Part shown: positions 24,701 to 31,971 of the stretch, in pieces
How positions within the stretch are numbered: the first letter of the stretch is position 1
How the letters are laid out: every line of letters begins with the position of its first letter
Translations under genes and position numbers: made by a program
NCBI RefSeq assembly: GCF_002902665.1
Contig: NZ_PPRM01000004.1
Location: 1-43,798, forward strand
Length of the DNA: 43,798 nt
DNA from: Macrococcoides caseolyticum
Lineage (GTDB): Bacteria; Bacillota; Bacilli; Staphylococcales; Staphylococcaceae
Reading direction: 5' to 3'
The notes under the pieces: model-generated
What the model was told of the DNA's origin: nothing
Database searches by the model: none
What the model saw: only the letters and a program-made list of their open reading frames with translations

Positions 24701-24968
24701 ACTTCGCATCAACTCAGTGTATCCGCTTGAAAACGCCGTAGCTAAGCCGAAGAAGTATACGAATGAAATCTTAAATCATCAATACACTTCTCATAAAATA
24801 GGGTTAGCAATGTTGAAATATTTATTTACTAAAGAATTTGATGGGAATAGTCTTCAAGATAAGCAGTTGAAACATACAAAATGGTTCTGGGAGCAGATAG
24901 AGAATTATTTCTTCGGAATTATTCCAGATGAAGTTAGAAACGAAGTGTTTGTGAAGAAAGTGGATTAA
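21750..24968 (+). CDS. Large RecQ-like superfamily 2 helicase
   Basis: A 1072-residue protein. Residues 1-~290 form an N-terminal region without recognised motifs. The helicase core follows: Walker A TASTGAGKS (311-319, K318), motif Ia VISPLIGLMNDQ, DEAH box VDEAH (D420-H423), motif III TFTATA, motif V GMGIDVPD and motif VI QEIGRAARD (R626, R629). The motif VI form is that of RecQ. The C-terminal ~400 residues show no clear RQC zinc-binding cysteines or HRDC domain. The start at 21750 overlaps the sigma-factor stop (TAATG) behind GGGAGG; a TTG 15 bp upstream is less likely. As the effector-sized, ATP-driven member it is the likely DNA-remodelling engine of the operon. Confidence 0.87.
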   Translation: MINHDSSLKSLYILEGFSISDLEKESNKLFDFELNGFLDEHYAVGSAEKRKIVREVRNYDKEYAWVTPEEFFIYGEVIQYEFDEIIILKNNIYPGIYPHNYALKDIHKFYENNFTNPKYSATDFDEFINAIYGMVIEFNHQYYVIYNEFLSEIEEMTIRTVYHGQQPLEVTEDVNAIESNQLIDISTEQSKVIELIEKLRNTTPNYYIMFANMDEYSQIQDYLETLNNEFDGRIKVVISSSQKRIIARENDYTRILKQYWGYDGFKELPFYKNTTASREVVNISQAQIIDDIVSQAEKGMNGELPRDIFITASTGAGKSLMFQIPALYLAEQYKDKNPITIVISPLIGLMNDQTESLKRRNIKNAKTINSGISPLEKEKIKAEIKAGSIDLLYISSETLLSRGDIANLIGERPIGLFIVDEAHIVTTWGKSFRPDYWYMGSYVSKLRANQTFPIVTFTATAIVEGKNSMLDEIKSTLNLTSVIKYIGSVKKDNLLLQISNIEKEDKTKFKNDAMKIKTELTLKTVKDALKKNEKLLIYFPTIKQIHSFLKYVDTNAERTKDKIAVYYGRLAPHEKELNFNAFLNGEKPVILATKAFGMGIDVPDIKKVYHYGMTGNVLDFVQEIGRAARDPKMIGHAKVDYLQKDFNEVKKMYAMSSIKKSELLAVMDKLIKIYKANRYKRNLVINPKEFAHIFAKGETESSNDDPENKVKLALLTIENDFKNNIKYPPIVTRPGEVNGEDYILVNQDLLSTIELKKYAPFFEFVEHTNGEYYKQVYKFKTGEYWKKYYADRYSYPQFKFFMAIGDEELQFDKLLKKLPIAYNITIKEEEETKDLKRDALEILDQCEEAFRTFAVKGNHFDEKQLAYQLRTILKSKFNEQFSMLLINSLLKASEVNKVSGITVLADDKFKISNTYNDIFDKLRYYVDKLFNKEISVAMPPQQYSYYIVRSQQEEINNYTIILGLLEGLGKLSYHLSSGETPTLSLRINSVYPLENAVAKPKKYTNEILNHQYTSHKIGLAMLKYLFTKEFDGNSLQDKQLKHTKWFWEQIENYFFGIIPDEVRNEVFVKKVD

Positions 24969-25002
24969 AAATAAAGCAGTAATGGTTAATATACAAACTT
25001 GA

Positions 25003-25030
25003 AGCATCGCTTGGTTTTAGGCGATGCTAT
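25003..25030 (+). terminator. Putative terminator after the helicase gene
   Basis: Stem AGCATCGC / GCGATGCT with a 10 nt loop. The following sequence (ATTTATGG) is only weakly T-rich, so termination may be incomplete. Confidence 0.5.
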
Positions 25031-25043
25031 TTATGGTTAAACT

Positions 25044-25517
25044 ATGCGTTTCATCTATCTAACGATAGCAGTTGTAAAAATGTCTGAAGTAGTATTAAGC
25101 GAGAATGAAGATGGCTTTAAGAATATACAATCAACCATCAATATTAGATGTTCAAAGTAATCGTCTTATATGACGATTGATTATAGTTCAGATAAAATCA
25201 TTATCCCATTGCCAGTAGAAAGTTATGACATTTACGCACAGTATGCAAAAACAGATTTCAAAGAAGTAATTATTACAAACATAGTATTTCCACCACTAGT
25301 GCATGTGTTTGCGAAGATAGAACATCAATATGAAGAGTTCGAAGGTAACAGATGGTATCAAGTTATTAAACACATATTAGAAGTTTCTGGGGACGATATC
25401 ATAATGATGGGTGACCGAGGAGCAGAGAGTTAAGTCATTGTACAGAATTTGCTACGAGATTCTGTATTTAAGGCATTAAGCGCGATTAAAATGTTTAGCG
25501 AAGGAGTGAAGAACTAA
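25044..25517 (+). pseudogene. Gene interrupted by two in-frame stop codons, unknown family
   Basis: One reading frame runs from an ATG at 25044 to a TAA at 25515-25517 and is interrupted only by TAA at 25158-25160 and TAA at 25431-25433. All three segments look coding: MSEVVLSENEDGFKNIQ in the first, IIIPLPVESYDIYAQYAKTD and WYQVIKHILEVSGDD in the second, and VIVQNLLRDSVFKALSAIKM in the third. Restored, it would be about 157 residues. The terminal TAA overlaps an ATG (TAATG), the same coupling style as the upstream operon, so this was probably an operon member that has decayed. An internal ATG at 25170 leaves an 87-residue frame, but without a ribosome binding site. Confidence 0.6.
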
Positions 25518-25554
25518 TGGAACAATTATTAGATATGTAATAGAAGAGAAGGTT

Positions 25555-26157
25555 ATGAACTTAAAAGCGAAATTTGAAGATTTTAGTAAAGGGTTTATTA
25601 CAAGGTATAACGCGAAGGTTAGGGAATATATAAAAGAAGCCAATATATTAGAAGATAATATGATATTTGATTATCAGTCTTTACTGATTGAAGAGGATTA
25701 TAAAGAGGCGGTCAGGAAGAATTTTGAAATTATGTATGAGATTTTGAAACGTATCACACCGGTGCAGACGAGTCAGGAGAAATTCTGGGTGGCAACGGCA
25801 TTTAGTTACTATCTTGACTGTATTCAATATAGGTTGAAGAAGGATTTGGATAAAGCGAATAAAAAGTGTGTTAAATCTGCATCAGTTTATGTGAACGAGG
25901 TGCAACATTTGCTGTTTGTTAATATGCTTTCGAGGTTATGGTGGGTAGGATATTTGACGTATGAAGAAACGCCTGAAACCCCATATACGTTAACAAAATT
26001 TTTCTGCGAGAATGATTTCATTGCGAGAGCTGTTGTGTTCTTCTTAAGTAACTTTACGACGAATAAAGAACTAGAACTGGTTATACTATCAACGCTATAT
26101 AAATTAAAGCAGCAAGGTGTAGGAAGTAAGCGATTGCACTTTGTAGAAGCGAATTGA
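25555..26157 (+). CDS. Helical RLWW-motif protein, possibly DUF6339-like
   Basis: A 200-residue mostly helical protein. The central sequence MLSRLWWVGYLTYEETPETP, followed by YTLTKFFCEN, and the C-terminal helices remind me of DUF6339 proteins, which I recall from defence-type gene clusters; this is from memory and uncertain. No catalytic motif is evident. It follows the decayed gene by ~40 bp. The start site has only a weak AAGG close by, and an ATG at 25517 overlapping the pseudogene stop gives just seven codons, so its own 5' end may also be disturbed. It probably belongs to the same accessory island as the methylase-helicase operon. Confidence 0.55.
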   Translation: MNLKAKFEDFSKGFITRYNAKVREYIKEANILEDNMIFDYQSLLIEEDYKEAVRKNFEIMYEILKRITPVQTSQEKFWVATAFSYYLDCIQYRLKKDLDKANKKCVKSASVYVNEVQHLLFVNMLSRLWWVGYLTYEETPETPYTLTKFFCENDFIARAVVFFLSNFTTNKELELVILSTLYKLKQQGVGSKRLHFVEAN

Positions 26158-26554
26158 TATTTGAATTTATTAGGTGGAGGAGCTGTGCTTGATTTGATGA
26201 GTAGGGAGGAGGTTATAAAGTTGTTAGAAGAATAAATAGTTATAATTGATAAGATTTTTTTATCTCCAAGAAAAATGATATAATTGATTGGGATTTATTT
26301 CTTATGAATCGTGCTTATTTAAAAATTTTCCTTTAAATTTATAATATGGATTGGAATATTTGTTAGTAGAAAAAAGTCAGGAGGTTATGATCTCATATTT
26401 ATTGAGTTAGAACATCCTTTTCTTAAACCTTTCATTAATAAGAATCCAAATAAAACGTGATCGATAAAGTGCTAATCAATGTCAGGCTATATTCTAATAT
26501 CATAATACTTTTAGATGTATTAATGAATTAAATCAAAGACATAAGGAGAAAATA
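26158..26554 (+). other. AT-rich gap with a truncated 16-codon reading frame
   Basis: The only coding-like feature is GTG at 26185 to TAA at 26235. It is preceded by a very strong AGGTGGAGGAG ribosome binding site and reads VLDLMSREEVIKLLEE. It looks like the start of a gene whose body was deleted. The remaining ~320 bp are very AT-rich and show no further gene or hairpin that I can support. Confidence 0.4.
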
Positions 26555-27349
26555 ATGAGAATATTAAGTGTAAATGTAAATAATTTTGGGGGGACTAATA
26601 ATAAACCTATATTATATGACTATAAATCTGGAAAAAAATATAATTGGGGTAGCTTTAATAAAGATGTCGATAATTGGAGAAGTAACAACGAAACGACTAT
26701 TTTAAAGAATGTTAAATATATTTCTGATTTTTCTAAAGTGTATGATTTGATTTTCTTTTATGAAGTTGATACTAATTCTCAATCTTGGAACATGTTGTTA
26801 GACATAATGAACAAAAATTCTTTTGAAATACTTTTACCTAATCATCAAGAAAAAGAAACATTTAAAAAGGGCAGAAATAGTATTACGTGTGGTTTCATAA
26901 AACAAAATATTGATTACACTTATGGAGATAATAACTTTTTTAATGATTATAGAAGTTTAGAAATTATAATAAATGATGTTTATTTCTTAGCATTGCATAT
27001 GAAACCTTTTAAAAAAGATTTGGATAAATGGGATAAGGTCAAAAATAGATTTGATTTGTTGAAAGACAAAAAATCGGTAATTTTAGGGGATTTAAATGTT
27101 TTTGCTACGAACGACACAAATAGAAGAAAATTTGATGGAATATTAGCTAGTGGTGCTATAGATTTGTGGATGAAGCAAGGTGAATCAAATGATAGACCGA
27201 CTCATAAACAAAGTAGAATAGACTATATTCTATCAACAGAAAAATTATATGACATGGGTGTGAAGCAATCAATAATTGATAAGCCTCGTTTAGAAAAATG
27301 GACAGATCACTCTGCGGTTGCATTGGATATAGTTGACTATAAAAAGTAA
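26555..27349 (+). CDS. Endonuclease/exonuclease/phosphatase (EEP) family protein
   Basis: A 264-residue protein of the Mg-dependent EEP fold (DNase I / exonuclease III / sphingomyelinase superfamily). Motifs in order: N-terminal MRILSVNVNNF, the metal ligand E70 in FFYEVD, catalytic H in LALHMKPF, D179 and N181 in ILGDLNVF, SRIDYILS, and the terminal TDHSAVALDI (D251, H252). No signal peptide, so a cytoplasmic role is likely; a secreted toxin-type phosphodiesterase is improbable. Substrate (DNA, RNA or phosphoester) is unknown. The gene is noticeably more AT-rich than the core genes, a sign of transfer. It ends next to IS remnants. Confidence 0.8.
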   Translation: MRILSVNVNNFGGTNNKPILYDYKSGKKYNWGSFNKDVDNWRSNNETTILKNVKYISDFSKVYDLIFFYEVDTNSQSWNMLLDIMNKNSFEILLPNHQEKETFKKGRNSITCGFIKQNIDYTYGDNNFFNDYRSLEIIINDVYFLALHMKPFKKDLDKWDKVKNRFDLLKDKKSVILGDLNVFATNDTNRRKFDGILASGAIDLWMKQGESNDRPTHKQSRIDYILSTEKLYDMGVKQSIIDKPRLEKWTDHSAVALDIVDYKK

Positions 27350-27354
27350 CTGTA

Positions 27355-27450
27355 ATGAAGAATGTGGCCAAAAATTGTGATACCAATTTATATAATCAAA
27401 TAATTCTATTTCTAATTGATTCAAACTTTCAAATTTCATTTGTTTGAATA
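27355..27450 (-). mobile_element. Remnant of an IS3-family transposase (OrfB C terminus)
   Basis: On the minus strand this reads KFESLNQLEIELFDYINWYH then HSSLQLL. This corresponds to the C-terminal end of IS3-type OrfB integrase (typically FxSxxxLExxxxDYIxWYNxxRxHSSL). The frame is short, key residues have changed and the remainder of the element is missing. Confidence 0.6.
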
Positions 27451-27518
27451 ATGTTCTACAAGTGATGTACATATCAATAAGCAAAAGCAGGGTCATCAAT
27501 ATTTTGAATGGTGGATTA

Positions 27519-27586
27519 TCTACACTTAATTGGACAACACTCCTGAGGGGATATATTGTTAAATTGAGAAAGTAGGCGATTTTTGG
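27519..27586 (+). mobile_element. IS3-type element left-end remnant, copy 1
   Basis: The sequence from TCTACACTTAATTGGACAAC through TATATTGTTAAATTGAGAAA and GTAGGCGATTT matches the other two copies at 33876 and 43322. These precede an OrfA start. Here it breaks off just before the OrfA ATG. All three copies are on the plus strand. Confidence 0.75.
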
Positions 27587-27636
27587 TAGCTAAATATAAT
27601 GGCTATAGATAAATCGATAAAAGTTTTAAGAAGAAA

Positions 27637-27969
27637 ATGGAGAAAATAAAAACTGACTACGTTTATGTTTTATTACGTTCAGATGGTATGGTTGTCTGCG
27701 TTGGTGAATCTACTTATACTTATAAGAGCCAAGGAGATTTATTTAAAGCAATATATTTATCAGGTGCATCTGGTAATGAAAAAATTATTTTAAGCACGGT
27801 ATACGGAGAAGAAATTTATGATACATTAAGGAACTACTATGACTATGCATTTATTATTCCTGTTGAAGAAAATGCAAGAGATATAGAAAAAGGATTAGGA
27901 AATTATTTAATTGAAAATAAAGTGCCTATATTAAACTACTTCTCACATATGATTAATAACAACAAATAA
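27637..27969 (+). CDS. Small GIY-YIG-like protein
   Basis: A 110-residue protein. The opening YVYVLLRSDGMVVCVGEST has the spacing of a GIY-YIG nuclease core (YVY and CVG strands), and the end EKGLGNYLIENKVPILNY resembles the conserved Glu helix and N of that family. The conserved Arg of the central helix is not obvious, so activity is uncertain. The ATG at 27637 is preceded by AAGAAAATGGAG-type purines but no ideal ribosome binding site. The gene is AT-rich and lies between IS remnants and the rbs operon terminator, consistent with acquired DNA. Confidence 0.5.
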   Translation: MEKIKTDYVYVLLRSDGMVVCVGESTYTYKSQGDLFKAIYLSGASGNEKIILSTVYGEEIYDTLRNYYDYAFIIPVEENARDIEKGLGNYLIENKVPILNYFSHMINNNK

Positions 27970-28084
27970 AATTAATATAGCTTTTATACAATTATCAATT
28001 TTTAATTTGAGTTGTAACTTAACTATGTTCAATTCTTTGCTCCATCAATATGTATGACATTGAATATTTTTCTCATTATTTTTA

Positions 28085-28120
28085 AGCAGCCGAATCAATC
28101 GATGATTCGGTTGCTTTTTT
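28085..28120 (+). terminator. Terminator between the island and the rbs operon
   Basis: Stem AGCAGCCGAATCA / TGATTCGGTTGCT (one G-U pair) with a 5 nt loop and a T6 tail. Confidence 0.88.
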
Positions 28121-28179
28121 AGACAATGAAGTTGCCAATCTATTTGACTAGATAAATAGATAAAAACATAAACTAATCA

Positions 28180-28208
28180 TTGTAATCGATTTCATTTCGT
28201 GATATATT
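28180..28208 (+). promoter_or_regulatory. rbs operon promoter
   Basis: -35 TTGTAA (28180-28185), 17 bp spacer, -10 TATATT (28203-28208). The first RbsR-type site overlaps the -35. Confidence 0.55.
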
Positions 28209-28225
28209 TTATGTAATCGGTTACA
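28181..28225. promoter_or_regulatory. Pair of LacI-family (RbsR/CcpA-type) operators
   Basis: TGTAATCGATTTCA (28181-28194) and TGTAATCGGTTACA (28212-28225) share TGTAATCGRTT. The second is a near-perfect palindrome with the central CG typical of LacI-family sites. Centres are 31 bp apart, three helical turns. One covers the -35 and the other lies just after the -10. RbsR autoregulation and ribose induction are expected. Confidence 0.75.
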
Positions 28226-28244
28226 CAACGTGAGGAGAGTTAGG

Positions 28245-29213
28245 ATGGCGACGATAAAAGATGTAGCGAAAGAAGCGGGTGTGTCCGTTGCTACGGTATC
28301 TAGAGCGATGAATAGCTCGGGGTATGTGCACGAGGATACCTTAAAGAAGATTAATAGAGCGATTGAGTCTTTAAAGTATAAGCCTAATGAGACGGCACGT
28401 ACGCTGTATAAGAAACAGTCGAAGATTATCGGTTTATTGCTGCCGGATATTAGCAATCCATTTTTCACTGTCGTGGCGCGTGGGGTTGAGGATGCGGCGC
28501 TGGAGCGAGGGTTTCATGTTGTTATCGGTAACAGTGATCAGAATCGGGATAAGGAGCGTCAATATATTGATACGTTCCGGATGCATAACTGTGTCGGTTT
28601 AATTTCTTCTGCGCTCGTATGGGAGGATGCGTTACAGTATATTCAATCTTCACAGATGCTGCATGTGATGTTAGACCGTATCGGTGAGACAGAGTATTCT
28701 GTTGAAGCGGATCATTATAAAGGTGGCGTGTTACAGGCGGAATGTTTGCTGGATAATGGCTGTAAAAACATTTTAGTGATCAATGGTAATATGAAGTTTA
28801 GTTCTTTTAAGCATCGTCTAGAGGGTGCGATCCACACGCTTGAAGAGAGTGGTGCTGTCTTTGAGACTCTTGAGCTGAATGGTGAGGGTGTCGGTCATGC
28901 GTTGCTGGATCAAGTCCGATATAAGACGTATGACGGAATCATCTGCTATAACGATTTAATCGCAATTCAGGTCATGGGACTGCTACAGCATAATGGTGTG
29001 AACGTTCCGGGTGATGTTCAGGTGGTGGGTTATGACGACATACAAATCAGTGCGTCGTATTTCCCGAGTCTAACGACGGTAAGGCAGCCTTCGTATTTAC
29101 TAGGGAGACTCGCGTGTGAGCAGTTGATTGATCTGCTGAATGGTAAGCAAGTAAGAAAAGAGATAAAGATAGATGTAAGCTTAGTTGAAAGAAAAAGTAC
29201 AAGGAGTGAATAA
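28245..29213 (+). CDS. rbsR: LacI-family ribose operon repressor
   Basis: A 322-residue repressor. The N-terminal LacI helix-turn-helix is MATIKDVAKEAGVSVATVSR, with the hinge helix around YKPNETARTL. A periplasmic-binding-like effector domain follows (GLLLPDISNPFFT near residue 63, VVGYDDIQISASYFPSLTTV near the end). Its position at the head of rbsKDACB and the operators just upstream support RbsR. The ATG at 28245 behind GAGGAGAG is preferred over an in-frame ATG at 28230 that overlaps that site. It ends 1 bp before rbsK. Confidence 0.88.
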   Translation: MATIKDVAKEAGVSVATVSRAMNSSGYVHEDTLKKINRAIESLKYKPNETARTLYKKQSKIIGLLLPDISNPFFTVVARGVEDAALERGFHVVIGNSDQNRDKERQYIDTFRMHNCVGLISSALVWEDALQYIQSSQMLHVMLDRIGETEYSVEADHYKGGVLQAECLLDNGCKNILVINGNMKFSSFKHRLEGAIHTLEESGAVFETLELNGEGVGHALLDQVRYKTYDGIICYNDLIAIQVMGLLQHNGVNVPGDVQVVGYDDIQISASYFPSLTTVRQPSYLLGRLACEQLIDLLNGKQVRKEIKIDVSLVERKSTRSE

Positions 29214-29214
29214 A

Positions 29215-30084
29215 ATGCGTGAGATTTATGTGATAGGTAGTGCTTCGATTGATTTAGTGGTTAAGAGTGACAGAAGACCGCTGAAGGGTGAAACAATATT
29301 AGGTGAATCATTCTTTATGACAACCGGCGGGAAGGGATCTAACCAGGCGGTAAGTGCAAGTCGTCTGGGTGGTAAGGTTAAGATGGTCGGTGCTGTAGGA
29401 GCGGATGACTTTGGGCAACAAATATTAGCGAACTTTAGAGAGAATAGCGTTGATGTATCCAATGTGGAATCGGTTACACATGTATCAAGTGGTACAGCAC
29501 ATATTACGTTATCAGAAGATGATAACTCAATTATCGTCGTGCCGGGTGCAAACTTTGCAGTGACAACTCATCAAGTCGCACAAGTTCTGAGTGAGGCTGC
29601 AGAAGATGCGATAGTGGTGCTTCAAAATGAGATTCCTAAAGACGTCATATTGTTCACCATTGATAAGTGCAATGAACTCGGGTTAACGACAATTTATAAT
29701 CCAGCACCATTTATAGAGATTGAACTGGATTATTTGAAGAAGGTGACTTACTTCACGCCTAATGAAACGGAAGTGAAAGAGTTGTTTGGTGAAGAGTATG
29801 AGGAGGTCATCCAAGATTATCCGAACAAGATGATCGTAACACTAGGAGACAAAGGTGCCGTATTTTATAATGGTCAGCTTGTCAATGTGCCGGGTATTAA
29901 AGCAGATGTAGTGGATACAACAGGTGCCGGTGATACATTTAACGGTGCACTTGCGGTGGCATTAAGCGAAGGGATGACACTTGATGATGCGATCTTATTT
30001 GCAAATAAGGCGGCGAGTATTTCTGTAACAGGCTTAGGTGCACAAGGCGGTATGCCGTATAGAGCGGTGATGACAGATGTATAA
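29215..30084 (+). CDS. rbsK: Ribokinase
   Basis: Phosphorylates D-ribose to ribose-5-phosphate. The 289 residues show the ribokinase N-terminal signature [16 protein letters not shown] and the C-terminal [17 protein letters not shown] with the catalytic Asp of GAGD. Start at 29215 follows AAGGAG by 8 nt; an in-frame ATG at 29185 lies within rbsR. It overlaps rbsD by 8 bp. A decayed copy of its 3' part (homologous to 29833-29976) is present at 36014-36157. Confidence 0.95.
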   Translation: MREIYVIGSASIDLVVKSDRRPLKGETILGESFFMTTGGKGSNQAVSASRLGGKVKMVGAVGADDFGQQILANFRENSVDVSNVESVTHVSSGTAHITLSEDDNSIIVVPGANFAVTTHQVAQVLSEAAEDAIVVLQNEIPKDVILFTIDKCNELGLTTIYNPAPFIEIELDYLKKVTYFTPNETEVKELFGEEYEEVIQDYPNKMIVTLGDKGAVFYNGQLVNVPGIKADVVDTTGAGDTFNGALAVALSEGMTLDDAILFANKAASISVTGLGAQGGMPYRAVMTDV

Positions 30085-30472
30085 GACAGGGACGTTAAAC
30101 AGTGAGATCTCTAAAGTGTTAAGTGACTTAGGACATACAGATACGATTGTCATCGCTGACTGTGGGTTGCCTGTTCCAAAGGGTGTACAGAAGATTGATC
30201 TCGCAGTCAGACAAGGCTTACCTTCATTTATTGATGTCGTTGATGAGATGGCACGACACATGGTCATTGAACACGTCACTTTAGCTGAGGAGATAAAGGA
30301 TAGCAACCCAGCAGTGTTGAAAGAGGTTGACAGCATAGTGAAAGGTATACCGAATGACTTTGTGACTCATGAACAATTTAAGACGCTGACAGAAAACTCG
30401 AAGGTCATCATAAGAACAGGAGAAGCCACGCCGTATGCAAATATTATTTTAAGAAGTGGTGTTAATTTCTAA
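30077..30472 (+). CDS. rbsD: D-ribose pyranase
   Basis: Interconverts the pyranose and furanose forms of ribose, giving the form RbsK uses. The 131 residues include [20 protein letters not shown], followed by ADCGLPVP, and a C-terminal [13 protein letters not shown], all family hallmarks. H20 in the LGH motif is the expected catalytic His. The start overlaps the end of rbsK, so translation is coupled. A strong AGAGGGGG site for rbsA follows 14 bp later. Confidence 0.94.
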   Translation: MYKTGTLNSEISKVLSDLGHTDTIVIADCGLPVPKGVQKIDLAVRQGLPSFIDVVDEMARHMVIEHVTLAEEIKDSNPAVLKEVDSIVKGIPNDFVTHEQFKTLTENSKVIIRTGEATPYANIILRSGVNF

Positions 30473-30486
30473 GAGGGGGTGCTTTC

Positions 30487-31971
30487 ATGATTAAAATGAC
30501 GAATATCCATAAAGCATTTGGTGATAATAAAGTCTTACAAGGTGTAGATTTTGTGCTCAATGATCAGACCGTACATGCTTTGATGGGAGAGAATGGTGCC
30601 GGTAAATCAACATTGATGAATATCTTATCCGGTATTCATTCGAAAGATCAAGGAGAGGTCACTGTAGACGGCACGACAGTGAATTACAAGTCGCCGAAAG
30701 AATCTGAAGCAGCAGGGATTCAGTTTATTCACCAGGAACTTAATATATGGCCCGAGATGACGGTGCTTGAGAATTTATTTATCGGCAAAGAGATTACAAA
30801 TAAGTTTGGCAAGATTGATGAAAAGAAAATGAAGCAAGAAGCATTACAAGTATTTGAACATCTTGACTTCAGCTTGCCGCTCAATAAATTAGCAGGTGAA
30901 TGTTCGATCGGTGAGCAGCAGATGATTGAAATCTCAAAAGCACTGATGACAGATGCTAAAGTCATCATTATGGATGAACCTACTGCAGCCCTTACAGATA
31001 AAGAGATTGATAAATTATTCATCCTTATCGATAAATTAAAGTCTGAAGGCGTCAGCTTCGTCTATATTAGTCATCGTATGGATGAGATATTTAAGATATC
31101 AGATGAGATTACCGTCATGCGTGATGGTGTAACAGTGTTGCGTAAACGCACGGATGCAACGAGTTATAACGAACTTGTTCATGCGATGGTGGGACGTAGT
31201 CTGGATCAGCAGTTCCCAGACAGAACAGTGGAGCCAGGAGAAGTGATACTGGAAGTCGATCATTTATCCAATGATGCATTTGGAATGGATAATATTTCAT
31301 TCAATCTAAGGGAAGGTGAAATACTAGGTTTCAGTGGATTGATGGGGGCAGGGCGAACAGAAATCATGCGTAGCTTATTCGGCATCGATAAAGGTGATAA
31401 AGCCGTTAAGATACTAGGGAAGAATGTTTCCATCAACAATCCGGGAGACGCAATAAGACACGGTCTTGCATTTATCACGGAAGACCGAAAAGATGAAGGC
31501 CTCGTACTCGATGCATCTATTAAAGACAATATGACCATGGCTAACATTAGAAGTTTTAGTCAATCTGGAGTTATTAAAAATGACCCTTTAGAATTATTTG
31601 TCAAACAAATGCAAGATAGATTGTCCATAAAATCTAACAAAGAATTACCGGTATCTTCGCTTTCAGGAGGGAACCAGCAGAAAGTCGTGATCGCAAAATG
31701 GGTAGGAAATGGACCGAAAGTATTAATATTAGATGAACCTACTCGCGGGATTGATGTTGGGGCTAAACGTGAGATATATAATCTCATGAATGAGCTTACT
31801 GAACGTGGCATATCAATCATCATGGTATCTTCAGAAATGCCTGAGATCATCGGATTAAGTGATCGCGTATATGTACTACAAGAAGGCGTAATTCGTGGAG
31901 AATTAACTGGAGATAACATCACGCAAGAGAAAATAATGACGCTCGCTACAGGAGGCGAATTAAATGAATAG
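30487..31971 (+). CDS. rbsA: Ribose ABC transporter, ATP-binding protein
   Basis: The duplicated ATPase that drives ribose import. The 494 residues contain two ABC domains. The first has Walker A GENGAGKST, signature CSIGEQQ and Walker B IIMDEPTAAL. The second, from about residue 255, has a degenerate Walker A (GLMGAGRTE), signature SLSGGNQQK and Walker B LILDEPTRG. This arrangement is typical of RbsA/MglA. The last 8 bp overlap rbsC. Confidence 0.95.
   Translation: MIKMTNIHKAFGDNKVLQGVDFVLNDQTVHALMGENGAGKSTLMNILSGIHSKDQGEVTVDGTTVNYKSPKESEAAGIQFIHQELNIWPEMTVLENLFIGKEITNKFGKIDEKKMKQEALQVFEHLDFSLPLNKLAGECSIGEQQMIEISKALMTDAKVIIMDEPTAALTDKEIDKLFILIDKLKSEGVSFVYISHRMDEIFKISDEITVMRDGVTVLRKRTDATSYNELVHAMVGRSLDQQFPDRTVEPGEVILEVDHLSNDAFGMDNISFNLREGEILGFSGLMGAGRTEIMRSLFGIDKGDKAVKILGKNVSINNPGDAIRHGLAFITEDRKDEGLVLDASIKDNMTMANIRSFSQSGVIKNDPLELFVKQMQDRLSIKSNKELPVSSLSGGNQQKVVIAKWVGNGPKVLILDEPTRGIDVGAKREIYNLMNELTERGISIIMVSSEMPEIIGLSDRVYVLQEGVIRGELTGDNITQEKIMTLATGGELNE

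Noticed and set aside
18177-24968. Operon as a standard type I restriction-modification, BREX or DISARM locus
   Set aside because: The methylase and specificity-like parts fit type I R-M, but there is no HsdR. No PglZ phosphatase, Lon-like protease, BrxC ATPase or DUF1998 protein is present, and a sigma factor is not part of any of these systems.
24983-25041. GGTTAA half-sites downstream of the helicase as a third operator
   Set aside because: GGTTAATATAC and GGTTAAACTAT match only one half of the palindrome and are common in AT-rich DNA.
25158-25433. The two in-frame TAA codons as programmed read-through or recoding
   Set aside because: No recoding signal, suppressor context or conserved stem is seen, and TAA is the least leaky stop. 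Simple gene decay is the easier explanation next to other truncated frames.
27290-27499. A real minus-strand gene of 69 codons
   Set aside because: Its only recognisable part is the worn C terminus of an IS3 OrfB; the rest has no coding character.
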